This document shows positions 46,256 to 56,400 of a stretch of DNA of 64,000 nucleotides, one piece after another. Each line of letters begins with the position of its first letter. Positions within the stretch are counted from its first letter, which is position 1. Under the pieces are notes generated by a model. It saw nothing but the letters and a program-made list of their open reading frames with translations. It was not told where the DNA came from and made no database searches. The position numbers and the translations under genes are program-made. The stretch is from assembly GCF_918797505.1 (NCBI RefSeq), contig NC_092801.1:8494001-8558000 (forward strand), in the 5' to 3' direction. Source of the stretch: Bemisia tabaci. Lineage: Eukaryota > Arthropoda > Insecta > Hemiptera > Aleyrodidae.

Positions 46256-46464
46256 ATGCCTCAATATCACAAAAAGAAGAGCGAAAGAGGCCAGACTGAG
46301 CAAGATGCTATCAACTTGGCAGTTGCTGCATACATTGAAGCTGGCAAAAGAGGGCTTCGAACCATAGCAAAAAAAAATGGTATTCCCAAGTCTTCCTTCG
46401 AGCAATATGTGAAAGGTGAAACTTGCAGTAAACTCAGTGATCGTGTTAAACAGTTTGGCTCGAG
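46256..46464 (+). CDS. Psq/CENP-B-type helix-turn-helix exon, pogo-like transposase N-terminus
   Basis: The ATG at 46256 begins MPQYHKKKSERGQTEQDAIN. It continues through a basic helix-turn-helix with GLRTIAKKNGIPKSSFEQYV, the pattern of the HTH_psq domain that starts pogo/Tigger transposases (compare conserved words such as GLRKAS and GVPRTTL). It ends at a GT donor after GGCTCGAG (46465). No DDE catalytic domain follows in the window, so this is a fragment or the first exon of a domesticated gene. Confidence 0.6.
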
Positions 46465-46778
46465 GTACGTGGTTTCACAAACAAATTTTAAAAACTATAT
46501 GGCCTAGAACCATTTAAATAAAAATGCGCTGAGATAAATTAAATAATAACAAACACACTGACGAATCGACGCAACCTTTGAAGTATAAAAGGAGATTATG
46601 AGAAAAGTCAGTTTTAACTGTTTCAAAGCTTTTCCCTTTTTTATTCAGAATATGTAGAATCGGAAATACTTTAAATATGAGGTGGCCGTTTAAAAAAAAT
46701 TTTTTTGCGGTGGTATGTGTTGCCGAAAAGCTCAAGTTCTTTCAGTACTCAACAGCTGTACTAATATATTCCTTTCTA

Positions 46779-47094
46779 CTTCCTTATTCCTAATTAAGTT
46801 CCGCATTTTTTAGATTGAGGAACTGCCAGTGGAGTCAATCAAGGCAACACCCTTGAAGAATTTCCGCCAAAAAATAAAGGAGTGCTTCCTCATTCCTAAT
46901 TATGTTCCGCATTTTTTAGATTGAGGAACTGCCAGTGGAGGAATCAGGCAACACCCTTGAAGAATTTCCGCCAAAAAATAAAGGAGTGCTTCCTCATTCC
47001 TAATTATGTTACGCATTTTTTAGATTGAGGAACTGCCAGTGGAGTCAAATCAGGCAACACCCTTGAAGAATTTCCGCCAAAAAATAAAGGAGTG
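46779..47094 (+). repeat. Triplicated about 105-bp exon-like unit
   Basis: Units start CTTCCTTATTCCTAATTA (or CTTCCTCATTCC) at 46779, 46885 and 46989. Each contains TTTTTTAG followed by an open stretch encoding IEELPVES-KATPLKNFRQK-type sequence and ending at AAAATAAAGGAGTG. Only the last unit ends in a consensus donor (GTGAGT at 47092). The unit therefore resembles an exon with its acceptor that was tandemly triplicated. Confidence 0.7.
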
Positions 47095-47338
47095 AGTAAC
47101 ATTACATAACTAACATACCATAATATAACGAGGAAACCGCGAGTGTAGTAGTCAGGAGCATGGGCTTTGTCCCCGTGTTAATTCTCCACGAGTTTCGTTT
47201 GCTTTTTGTCGAAATCATTGTCGTTATTTATATATTTATTCTTGTTTTTTGTTTTGAAAGTTTGACGCATTTGTAAAAGCCATGTGCACAAAACGACAAA
47301 TAAAGCTATATATTATTATTATTATTATTTTCCTCGCG

Positions 47339-47634
47339 ATGCCGGACGAGCACACTGCTGATAACGGCCATGGCGGCGATCTCCAATCGCTACAACAGCA
47401 ACTTTCTGCACTCACTTCTTTGGTTTCCCAACTTGCTCAAGTTAACCTACAGCAAAAAGCCACGCCGTCTACCAAATCCTCCTTCACTCCGTTCGAGCTT
47501 AATTCTCCTGAGTCAATCACGGACTATTTTGATCGTCTCGAACTTCAACTCAAGCTCTGCAACGTGCCGGCAAAAAATTGGGCCTCGCAAGAATTATATG
47601 CGTCACTTTATCTTACGTCATTATTCCTCTATTG
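47339..47634 (+). pseudogene. Gag-like N-terminal fragment of a Ty3/gypsy-type retroelement
   Basis: The frame from 47339 starts MPDEHTADNGHG, has a coiled-coil-like LQSLQQQLSALTSLVSQLAQ stretch, then FTPFELNSPESITDYFDRLE, a pattern typical of gypsy gag N-termini. It terminates at 47635. Protease, reverse transcriptase and integrase do not follow. A (TTA)n tract lies just upstream, and LTR-like sequence without clear boundaries lies at 47640-47830. Confidence 0.55.
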
Positions 47635-48133
47635 ATAATGAAGCCCCATAAATACACTTTCAGCTTTGACCGCAGCGTCATTCATTCTTCAGTCATATTC
47701 ATCGAGAGTTCGAGCAAGCCTTCTGTGCTTTGTTTACATCGTATGTTTTGATTGTATATGTGATCCCTGTTCCGTAAATAAATCTTTTAAAGTTTATTTT
47801 TCGGGACTTGTATTTTATTCAAGCGGGAGTTTTCATGGGCTGCAACTTACACGCATCACTTATCAATCTTGCTTACCCTACCGCAGTAAGTTCTCTATCT
47901 TTCCAAGAAGTTAAGACTCTCCACATCACTCATCACGAGAAACACGAGATATATCAAGAGATTATTGTACTATTAATTACTATTTTTACTGGTAATTCGG
48001 CCGTTTTTATACCAATTTATATACGTTTTAAAAATTTTAGCAATAGTGGTCAAATGTGCGGTTGTGCGCTCGTATTTTAGTTTTTCGTTGTTTGACGCGT
48101 ATCCGCGCCGCGGTACAAGTTTTCTATTTGTAG

Positions 48134-48165
48134 CCTGAAGATGAGCGTAAAGCTCGAAATGCGCA
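48134..48165 (+). other. Hammerhead-like motif (degenerate)
   Basis: CTGAAGATGAGCGTAAAGCT followed by CGAAA contains a CUGANGA-like box, a GAGC/GCTC stem with a GTAAA loop, and a GAAA box. One extra base between the first box and the stem departs from the hammerhead consensus. Such motifs occur near the ends of Penelope-like and other retroelements. Confidence 0.25.
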
Positions 48166-48299
48166 TCGCTTGAAAGTAAAACATCAATCTCCATCGGGAA
48201 GAAAAAGTGAGTACAAAACCCTTATCAATCAAGCCCGATAAAATGACCAACCAAATTTTCAACATAAGGAAACAGTTATACCGTTTCATTAACTTCTCC

Positions 48300-48633
48300 T
48301 TCACCGATGAATCTCCAAATCATCGCCTGAATGCACGAAAGTGGTACATTTTTAAGACAAACAATATTATCTGACAACTCAAAATTGTTCGATCCCCTTG
48401 GATTTTATGATTTAATTGCAGAGGTTTTGGTTGTGTTTTTTTATGCGTTTTACAGAAGTTACTTTATTTTGAATCTCATGCGCCTATTTTTATCATTGTG
48501 TCAATTTTTCGATTTGCAGGTATTCTCCGCTTCATGCTAGTCTAGAAACTGGACGAATCGTTCGAACAGTTTCTCAAAGGACTCAGCACTCTTATAGTCC
48601 TCCAAGTAGTAAGAGGAAATCAAAGTTTATTCC
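48300..48633 (+). pseudogene. BEL/Pao polyprotein remnant, left of the ORF1-only insertion
   Basis: A frame reads RQTILSDNSKLFDPLGF, a signature of the BEL/Pao polymerase region (family words ILSxISKxFDPLGL). A second, better copy is at 50180-50370. About 110 bp around CACCGATGAATCTCCAAATC is shared between the two. Before the ORF1-only element inserted, the two stood close together as a tandem duplication. Confidence 0.6.
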
Positions 48634-48645
48634 AGAAATTTTTCC

Positions 48646-50160
48646 ACAGTGCGCTCTGATAAGCGGTCCAGCTCGGTCGTTTCGATCAAGCGGCTCCCTT
48701 ATCTAACTCTTTAATCTCCAGTGTTTTTCCTACGTTTATGTGTGCTATGCCGGGCGGAGGTAGGAAGCCCCTCCACTCCCCCGGCCATTTCCAGAGACCT
48801 GTTCGTCTTCCTCACCACACCGACAGTGAATGGAATACTGTATGCCAAATTTACGAACTTCAAAAGAAATTTAGTAATAACCAGATACCCATGACTTCAG
48901 TCGACATAGAACCGTCCTCATCTTCAACAAAAAATGTGACAGTGCCGCAAAACAATCCGGTGTTCACGCAAAATAAATTCGATATTTTACCTAAAGTCAT
49001 TGACAAAGTTCCAATCGAAGATAAACCACCACCTATTTTTATACAAATTAGTACATCGTGCGCGGACCACACAGCCCTGATCGCTTTATTACAATCAGTG
49101 AATATCTCTGCCAATGATTTTGTGATCCAAATTTTAAATAAAACCCAAATTAAACTTTCACTCTCTTCCATGAATCAATATGACCAAGTGATCCCTCTTT
49201 TACGTGAAAAAACTATAGAATTCCACTCATATCAAAAATCTCAGGATCGTCCATATCGTGTCGTATTACGCGGTCTTCCTATTTCAACCCCTGGCCCTCT
49301 CATAGCAGAATTTCTCAAGAAACACGGTCATGAACCAGTTCGTATTCACCTACTTAGACACTGGAAAACCAAAGAGCCCATTCCATTACGTGAAATTGAT
49401 CTAAAAAAAGCGCCCTCTAACAGTTTTGTTTTAAACATTAAATCATTCTTCTGTGAAAATCAACATTTTAAAATCTCTTTTGAATCACCGCGACCTAAAA
49501 GACATGTAATTCAATGCCTAAATTGCCAAAAATATGGTCACTCTCGCAACTTCTGCGCCCGAAAACCAATTTGTGTAAAATGTGGTCAACCTCATAAATC
49601 TGAACTTTGTGATAAACCTAAGGAGGCCCCCCCTACCTGTGCTCTCTGCGGTACCACCGGTCATACTGCAAATTACAAAGGATGCTCTATTTATCAGGCA
49701 ATCAGGAAGAAACGTCTCGCAGACAAAAAACCAACTTTTGTCAATCATCAACAAGTTTTTCAAAGTCAACTCATTGCTAGTCCAAACAAAGGCAAGACAT
49801 ACGCCGCCGCAGCAGCTTCCAGAGGAGAAGCCGTGAACGCTCCAACATCAGACATTATCAATCTTTCATCTAAATCGCAGACTCAAATTAATCAATTAGT
49901 CAATCAAATTTCAAATCTATGTTCACTTTTAACTCAATTCCTCTCGGCTCACATTCACCCTTGAATTGAAATGCCTGTTCTCTATCACTTATTAATATTC
50001 TAAAGACTCTTAAAGTCTTATACATCTTTCTTTCAAGTAGTAAGAAACTTCTCTGTTGTTTCTTGTATACTAATTTTCTCTTATTGTAAAGATATTGTAT
50101 ATAATTCCTTTGGAAGTTTACAAAATAAATATGTTTAAAAAAAAAAAAAAAAAAAAAAAA
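48646..50160 (+). mobile_element. Complete ORF1-only, Jockey-like non-LTR element with poly(A) and 12-bp duplication
   Basis: AGAAATTTTTCC occurs at 48634-48645 and again directly after the poly(A) at 50161-50172. Between them lie a 92-bp leader, one intact 408-codon ORF (48738-49964), a 3' UTR with AATAAA near 50124, and about 24 A. No endonuclease or reverse transcriptase is present, so it must have been mobilised by another element's machinery. The host sequence is BEL/Pao debris. Confidence 0.85.
48738..49964 (+). CDS. Gag-like ORF1 protein with three zinc knuckles
   Basis: This is the nucleic-acid-binding ORF1 protein of a Jockey-clade LINE. In such elements it packages element RNA. The 408 residues contain a disordered N-terminus, a PRE_C2HC-type region at about 170-250 (RPYRVVLRGLPISTPGPLIA), then three CCHC knuckles: CLNCQKYGHSRNFC, CVKCGQPHKSELC and CALCGTTGHTANYKGC (about 260-320). 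A Thr/Ala-rich stretch and a hydrophobic C-terminal helix follow. Every residue of the knuckles is intact and there are no stops or frameshifts, so the insertion is young. The Met at 48738 is the first in the frame after the leader. A second Met three codons later (MCAMPGG) could also serve. Confidence 0.85.
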   Translation: MCAMPGGGRKPLHSPGHFQRPVRLPHHTDSEWNTVCQIYELQKKFSNNQIPMTSVDIEPSSSSTKNVTVPQNNPVFTQNKFDILPKVIDKVPIEDKPPPIFIQISTSCADHTALIALLQSVNISANDFVIQILNKTQIKLSLSSMNQYDQVIPLLREKTIEFHSYQKSQDRPYRVVLRGLPISTPGPLIAEFLKKHGHEPVRIHLLRHWKTKEPIPLREIDLKKAPSNSFVLNIKSFFCENQHFKISFESPRPKRHVIQCLNCQKYGHSRNFCARKPICVKCGQPHKSELCDKPKEAPPTCALCGTTGHTANYKGCSIYQAIRKKRLADKKPTFVNHQQVFQSQLIASPNKGKTYAAAAASRGEAVNAPTSDIINLSSKSQTQINQLVNQISNLCSLLTQFLSAHIHP

Positions 50161-50179
50161 AGAAATTTTTCCTGCCACA

Positions 50180-50370
50180 TGAGGTCCCTCTCACCGATGA
50201 ATCTCCAAATCATCACCTGAATGCACAAAAGTGGTACATTTTTAAAACGAACAATATTATCTGACATCTCAAAATTTTTTGATCCCCTTGGATTAGTAAG
50301 CTCAATAATAGTAAAGGCGAGATTTTTAATGCAAAAAATTTGGCTAGAGCAAACAAAAAATACGTTATTG
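50180..50370 (+). pseudogene. BEL/Pao polymerase remnant, right of the ORF1-only insertion
   Basis: KRTILSDISKFFDPLGLVSS is followed by KARFLMQKIWLEQTK, the conserved BEL/Pao block downstream of the reverse transcriptase. It ends in LINDGCALRKRQRT, where it meets the opposite-strand fragment at 50390. Confidence 0.65.
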
Positions 50371-50389
50371 ATAAACGACGGATGCGCGC

Positions 50390-50548
50390 TGCGTAAGCGT
50401 CAACGGACTCATCCTTCCCTTGTTTTGCTTCTAATAAATTTCTTTCTACTTCGGTAATCGTTTTTAGCGACCCGTAAAGTTCAAACAACGTTTTCCACTC
50501 CAACTTATCATAATTTGATTGTCTTTTTCTCATGCACGACCCCTGCAC
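50390..50548 (-). pseudogene. Gag fragment of an LTR retroelement on the minus strand
   Basis: The minus-strand frame reads NYDKLEWKTLFELYGSLKTI and then LLEAKQGKDESVDAYAARIR, which fits a retroelement gag segment. It is truncated on both sides and opposite in orientation to the neighbouring BEL/Pao pieces. Confidence 0.5.
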
Positions 50549-50739
50549 GGCAGGATGTTCAAGGCCGGATCACCGTTGGGGATGCCGCTATCAACCCACT
50601 GTCGACATCCAACTCTGCCGCAGACTCCCTGAGGAAAGTCCTTTTGCCGTTTTGAAAAATTTTTTTTTAGATATTTTAGGTGTATTTTGTTAATACACTT
50701 TCTGATTGTTATTCTGACGCTTCTTCCTTTATTCCCATT

Positions 50740-51143
50740 TCCGATTTCAACTTAATTTGAAACTGAAGGAAGCAAGTTGTGTGGTACAACCTGACAAAAT
50801 TGAACTACTGAAAAGAAGCGTCATTTTTTTAGGTCATAAACTTAGCAAGGAAGGCATCCAAGTAGATGAAAACAAAGTAATGGCGATAGCCAAAATGCCA
50901 CCTCCCAAGGATGTAACAGGTGTACGCCGGTTCATAGGAGCCACCTCCTACTATCGGAAATTTATCCCTGAGTTTAGTATAGTAGCTAAGCCCTTGTTTG
51001 AATTGATTAAGAAAGATAAACCCTTTCGATGGAGTGAGGAGACAAATGAAAGCTTCGAAAGGTTAAAAACATTCTTATGTTCGGCTCCTGTGTTGAAATA
51101 TCCTGATTTTAGCAAACCCAACAATTACTTACGTAACTTTTAA
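50740..51143 (+). pseudogene. Ty3/gypsy reverse transcriptase / RNase H connection fragment
   Basis: The frame encodes IFLGHKLSKEGIQVDENKV, GVRRFIGATSYYRKFIPEF and KDKPFRWSEETNESFERLK. These are the thumb and connection signatures of gypsy-type polymerases (FLGHxVSxxGI, FLGxxxYYRRFIxxF, FxWxxxxxxAFxxLK). The YxDD palm motif upstream is missing and the frame ends at 51143. Confidence 0.8.
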
Positions 51144-51387
51144 CTTACTTCTAATGAAATGTGTGATTCACCTTAAATACGTGCTTTTTATTTACTTTCT
51201 ACTCAATAATTTTGAACTTCTTGAAGATTATTTAACTTGAAACTTAACCATTTGTTATGAACAGTATATTTGACTTATTTTGCTAATTTTTCATTTCTTA
51301 CTTACTAAGACCTTTTTATACCAATTCTTAAATTCTAAAAATTTCATGATTCAAACATTATAATTTCTTCATCACCAATATTTTGAC

Positions 51388-52200
51388 TTGATATTATTCC
51401 TCTATCTCTGGAGTGTAAAACTCCCAGAACCCTACACTGATCTCGCGTACAAAGTAAAGGAAGCAGTTCAAATAAAGTCGCACAAAATTGTACTTTGGAC
51501 GGATTCAATGACAGTTATTCATTGGATCAGCAACAAAAGAGTTGAAAGCTGTTTGGCAATATGTGCCAACGAAGGAAAATCCAGCAGATCTAATTTCAAG
51601 AGGAGCAGATGCTAAAAGCTTAAAATTTTCAAAAACTTGGTTGGAAGGATCAAATTTCACTTCTACTGGCAAATCAAAATAACCTGATCAGTCCAAATTT
51701 TGACACCGAATTCGGAAGAAAATGAAGAAATTGTTCTTTGCTCAGCACTGATAAAAACGCCTGATGAAACAACAGACCTCTTAAATTCTAGTTTCAACAA
51801 AATACTACAAATTTTTGCATATACATTACGGTTCATTGGCCGTTGCAAAAATCAAATCAAATGCCCCAAAAGAGGCAGCATCAAGAGGAAAATTATTGGA
51901 AGCTCCTTAAAACTGCCGTCTATGGTAGAGATTGAAAAGTCAAGACACCTTTGAGTGCGCTGTATTCAAGAAGAAACATTTTCTCATGAAATTGAGCACC
52001 TGTCGAAAGTCTGGAACGGTTCTCTCCAAGCAGTGTTAGGTTACTGCACCCTTTTCTGGACAAAGAAGGGATTTTGAGAGTTGGTTGCCGTTTGACAAAT
52101 TCTGCACAACCATTCTCACAAAAGCATCAAATTTTGCTGCCAGCAAGACACCGGTCTACACGGCTATTATATCATAGAGAGCACAACAATATAAAACAAC
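51388..52200 (+). pseudogene. BEL/Pao RNase H to integrase remnant, several breaks
   Basis: The series begins with IVLWTDSMTVIHWISNKRVE (RNase H tail), then, in another frame, VPTKENPADLISRGADAK (51560-51620). Positions 51780-51960 encode an ILQIFAYTLRFIGRC-like block. Around 52070-52150 the frame has GCRLTNSAQPFSQKHQILLP, the HHCC/integrase-proximal region. Frame changes and stops separate these parts, so the copy is dead. Confidence 0.7.
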
Positions 52201-52309
52201 AAATTTTGAATTTTTCTTTTCTTTTGTTACAGGTGAGAGTATTAAAAGGGAAAGTACCACATAACATAATTAGCAAGACAGCAAGGGGGCTGCTGGGGAA
52301 AGCGTGAAA

Positions 52310-53424
52310 TGTTTTTACTCCATGAAAGGGTAAAAAAGAGGGGCACGCCAAAAATAAATCGTTAGTCATAACTCCGTATTTTCAAGAAGTAATAATGGGT
52401 AAGTATCCATTCTTTACTAATTTCAAGTACCTATTTATCATTTATTTCAACCACCACACAGTCAGCTTTTAATTCAAAGTGGTTGGTGTGCAGAGGCTCT
52501 TGGTAGACCAGCAACGAAATATGACTCAATTAGGATGCACTATTACGTACAGAAGATCAATAGTAACTTTTGACTTTCATTGGGCAATGCTAGCAAAGAT
52601 CCTGTTAAATAATGGGAATGTTTTAATATTCTAGGAATTATGTGAGGCATGTCTAAAAAAAGGAGGCCTTCCTTATATTTTTAGAATGAGTTTGAAAATG
52701 GGAAAAGGATAAACATATATGTACCATTGTTTCAAGGCACGCACAAATTCCATATGTAAGTATAGGGTAACAAGAAGTTCTGAAAATTGCCCTTGTTTCG
52801 TGAACCATAAATTTTCATACAAATTTTCCTCAAATCAAAGTGGGAATTTATCTGAAGGATGGGGAAAGCAAGGGGCTTTCTATCCATTTCGAGTAGAAAC
52901 CTCTTCTATCTGTCACTTAGCTGTAATTAGCATTTGATCTAGACAAAAGGAAGTTTCTGGCACTAACTTCATTGTATCAAAACTTATGAAATCATTGAAA
53001 AAGTAGATTCACTCAAGAACTGCCTTAAATCTGAGTGGAGATTATGACCGTCTGAGGAAAAAGAAGCCACAATGACTTTTGACAACCTAACTCTCTGGTC
53101 ATGAACGGTTCTTTCACAAACATCCAATTTTCAAAATTTCCGACATTTCCAGTCAAGTGTAGTTGTGAACATCGTAGAAGAAAATTCTGAGCATATTTAA
53201 AGCTTTGCTCTGTGTCCCTCCCAAAGAATCGTAACTATTATTACAATAATTGCACCTCATTTTTTTTAGTACTGCTGTTTCTGCAAGCTGCTCCACCCTT
53301 AAGCTGCAAATCCCTTGGTCTCCCTTGGATGACCTGTGCCTAGGGACTTTTTTACGCGCCTTCAACTCATGCATTTCTAATCTTTTGCAGTGCAGTGAGC
53401 CATTACGCTGTCCTGTCCTTCAAC
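52310..53424. other. About 1.1 kb without recognisable feature, 3' of the sphingomyelinase gene
   Basis: AT-rich DNA. I saw no conserved coding sequence or inverted repeat of note. It should contain the sphingomyelinase 3' UTR and polyadenylation site, which I could not place. Confidence 0.4.
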
Positions 53425-56400
53425 TCAACTTAGGTGCTTCTTCTCTGTTCTACTAGCAGCAATTTTCATACAATGATAACCACTTTTGATTCCATTGGAT
53501 TCCATCGTGGTCCAAAATAAGGCCATGAAGCCGAAAAATATAATGAATACAGCCGAAATAAAGAGTAAACTATTGAAAAATTTGATATACGTGAACGGAA
53601 GTTCCGTCTGGTAGACTAGAAGCAGAGCAATGAAGATCACAGTAACAGCACCGTAATACCATGCTTTGTCTTTGTTCAGTTTCCTGAGGGCTGATTCGCA
53701 GATCATTATCGCTTCCTCCAAATATTCGTGCTGGAGCTTGTTCTCTTCCTCAACAAATGAATCTGAAAAATATGTGTACATGATCAGTGGAGAAGAAAAC
53801 ACATTGGACTTCAACAGGGTGAGAATTTACCCAGTGCAACCGGGGTGTTCACAGACGCCATGGAAAGATATTCCCCAACTTTTCCCGGTTCATCTTGATT
53901 GAAGATTCAAAATTCCCTCGCTTTTCACTTTGACAATGGGCCTGTTGCAAACTTTTGCTAGAGCAAGGCTAAGAGTTGTTTCTTATGGATAATGTCTCAA
54001 AAATCACAATGAGCGCATCGGCAAGGTCTAAAATGCACTCATAACTTCACAATCTGCGTCAGAAATTTGCGGTTTTTTGAGCTTCCCGCTTCAAAACGAT
54101 ACTACGGCACAGGTAAACATTTTGTTAGTGGAGTCGTTCCATCGTCAGCAATATTAATCATGGCCGACGCTTCCGTAGTTCCGCGCGTAATTCAAGGAGA
54201 GTTCAAGGTCAATCAAGGCGGGCGAGGAAAATATGAACGTAAACACGCCGATTGTTATCTAGTCTAATCCTGTTCAGGTGTTATCTCGTCCCATCACACG
54301 TGTTTTGGCGAATTGGCGTCGGCCATGATGAATATTGCCGACAATGGAACGACTCCTCTAACAAAAGGTTCACCTGTGCCGTAGTATCGTTTTTGAAGCG
54401 GGAAGCTCAAAAAACCGCAAATTTCTTACGCAGATTGTGAAGTTATGAGTGCATTTCAGAGTTTGCCGATGCGCTCATCATGATTTTTGAGGCATTATCT
54501 ATAGGAAACAACTCTTATTTTTGCTCTGGCAAAAGTTTGCAATAGGCCCATTGGCATGTAAGAAACTGAAAATGAAAAATTTGCAATGATTTCACAGCGA
54601 ATGACAGAAGCATGTCATGGATATGGTAAGAATGGCCATGAGAGTGGCTGGTGATAACCATCAAACATTGGCAACAACTCTCCTCCCACCATAAAAAACG
54701 AAATCAAAGCGTTACATTTTTTGGGTCCTAGGACCTCCATTAAGAGTGAAGGGGTGTCATGCACATACTCTCTTTATCAAGTTACCCTAATTGCAATCAT
54801 CGCAGATCGATACATCAGTTATTGAAAGTATCAGGTAGCCACTGAATCAATCTATAGTCGGCATATCTTCAGCCATCAACAGTAGGTAATTTTCTCAAAA
54901 TATAATCTGAATCTAACATTCACACCAACTGTTATTCAAGGCTTACCAGAAAAGTCTCCAGATGGCTGAGAAAGTCGGAAGGTGGCGGTAATTGCTTCAT
55001 GATCAGAATGACTAAAACTCTCGTTGCTGACTAAATCAGAGAGAGGCTGTGCATACGAAAGGAACTGAACCTGCCAAAAAAAAAATATTAAGGTCTATGT
55101 ACTTAATGATAAAACCACAAAAAAAATGACTAACCTAGAAAAATTTTTTTCTTCTCCTTCTAACAATTATTTTGAGGGTTCGACGAATACTCGTAAATGC
55201 GGAACATTCGAGTTTGAACATTTTTCTATGATATTTGATTTCAACTCTAATCTTAATTCCCTGATATTTCTCCAATTTTCTTAAAATGTTTTAGGGAAAT
55301 TCTCTAACGATTGAAAATATGGCACATTGTTAGAGACATAATTTGAAAAAGTTTTTGGGGCAAATTTGTTGAATGAAACGTCAATTCCATTCTAGAAAGC
55401 AAATAAAGGTGACTTAACAATTGTTCGCTGACACTTTCATCATTTTCTCTGTTTTCCCTCACTTATTGAAATTCCCTGAACTTTCCTGGTATTCCCTTAC
55501 CGTTACAACCATGCTTAAAATCTCAAATTTTGACAGTTTAAGCTTACTGCTTCGCAAAAATGATGAGACCTGTTAAAATTTAAAATGCCAAGTCTCTAAG
55601 GTCTAATACTGACGGAGATATCCCGTATCATAAAACTTTGCGCATGACATCATCCACCAACATCTTGCGAACTATGGTTTCTTCCTTCTTGGTTTCATCT
55701 ATCAATGATACACATATTTTCATACATTTTGCCTTGATACACATAGGTTACTCGACGTAACATGGATGGAACCACGACGGATAAAACCACAGTAAACACT
55801 GCTATAGCTGACGGTGTTGTAAGCCATATTTTTTGATGAACGATATCTTCGTTAATATTTAACATAGAAATTAGGCATTTGGAATTCATTTTTACCAATC
55901 TATAGGTTTATGCTATCAAAAGAAGATTCTGTGACTATCCCAACAGACCCATTCTTCCTGTCAATTGACTGACCACAGTCTTTCAAAAAATACATTAGAT
56001 GAAGCATTGGTTAAAACAGCTGCACACATGCTTGATAGATTGCATGACATAGCAATATTAATGGAAATTTACTCAGAAGTCATCAAACCTGTTTTCGGTA
56101 AGATTTTTATGAGGACAACCTTGAAATAACGTAAAAATTGAGCGGTCTATTAAAAGTCGCGATTTCCAAGTTTTACTGAATTATGAAATAAAATAACACA
56201 GTATCATATTATTAAAACAGAGTACCTTCACAACTTATCCACAGATAATAAACATTGAATCCCTAATTGGCAAGAAATTTTAAATTTTGTATTTTGGAGG
56301 TTGGAACTTGCAACAAATAAGTAGGCAGATGCTTACTTTCTGTTTGCTACCGACTACTTAGCTGCCGTCCATTGTCGATTCAGGATTGACTGAATGCCAT

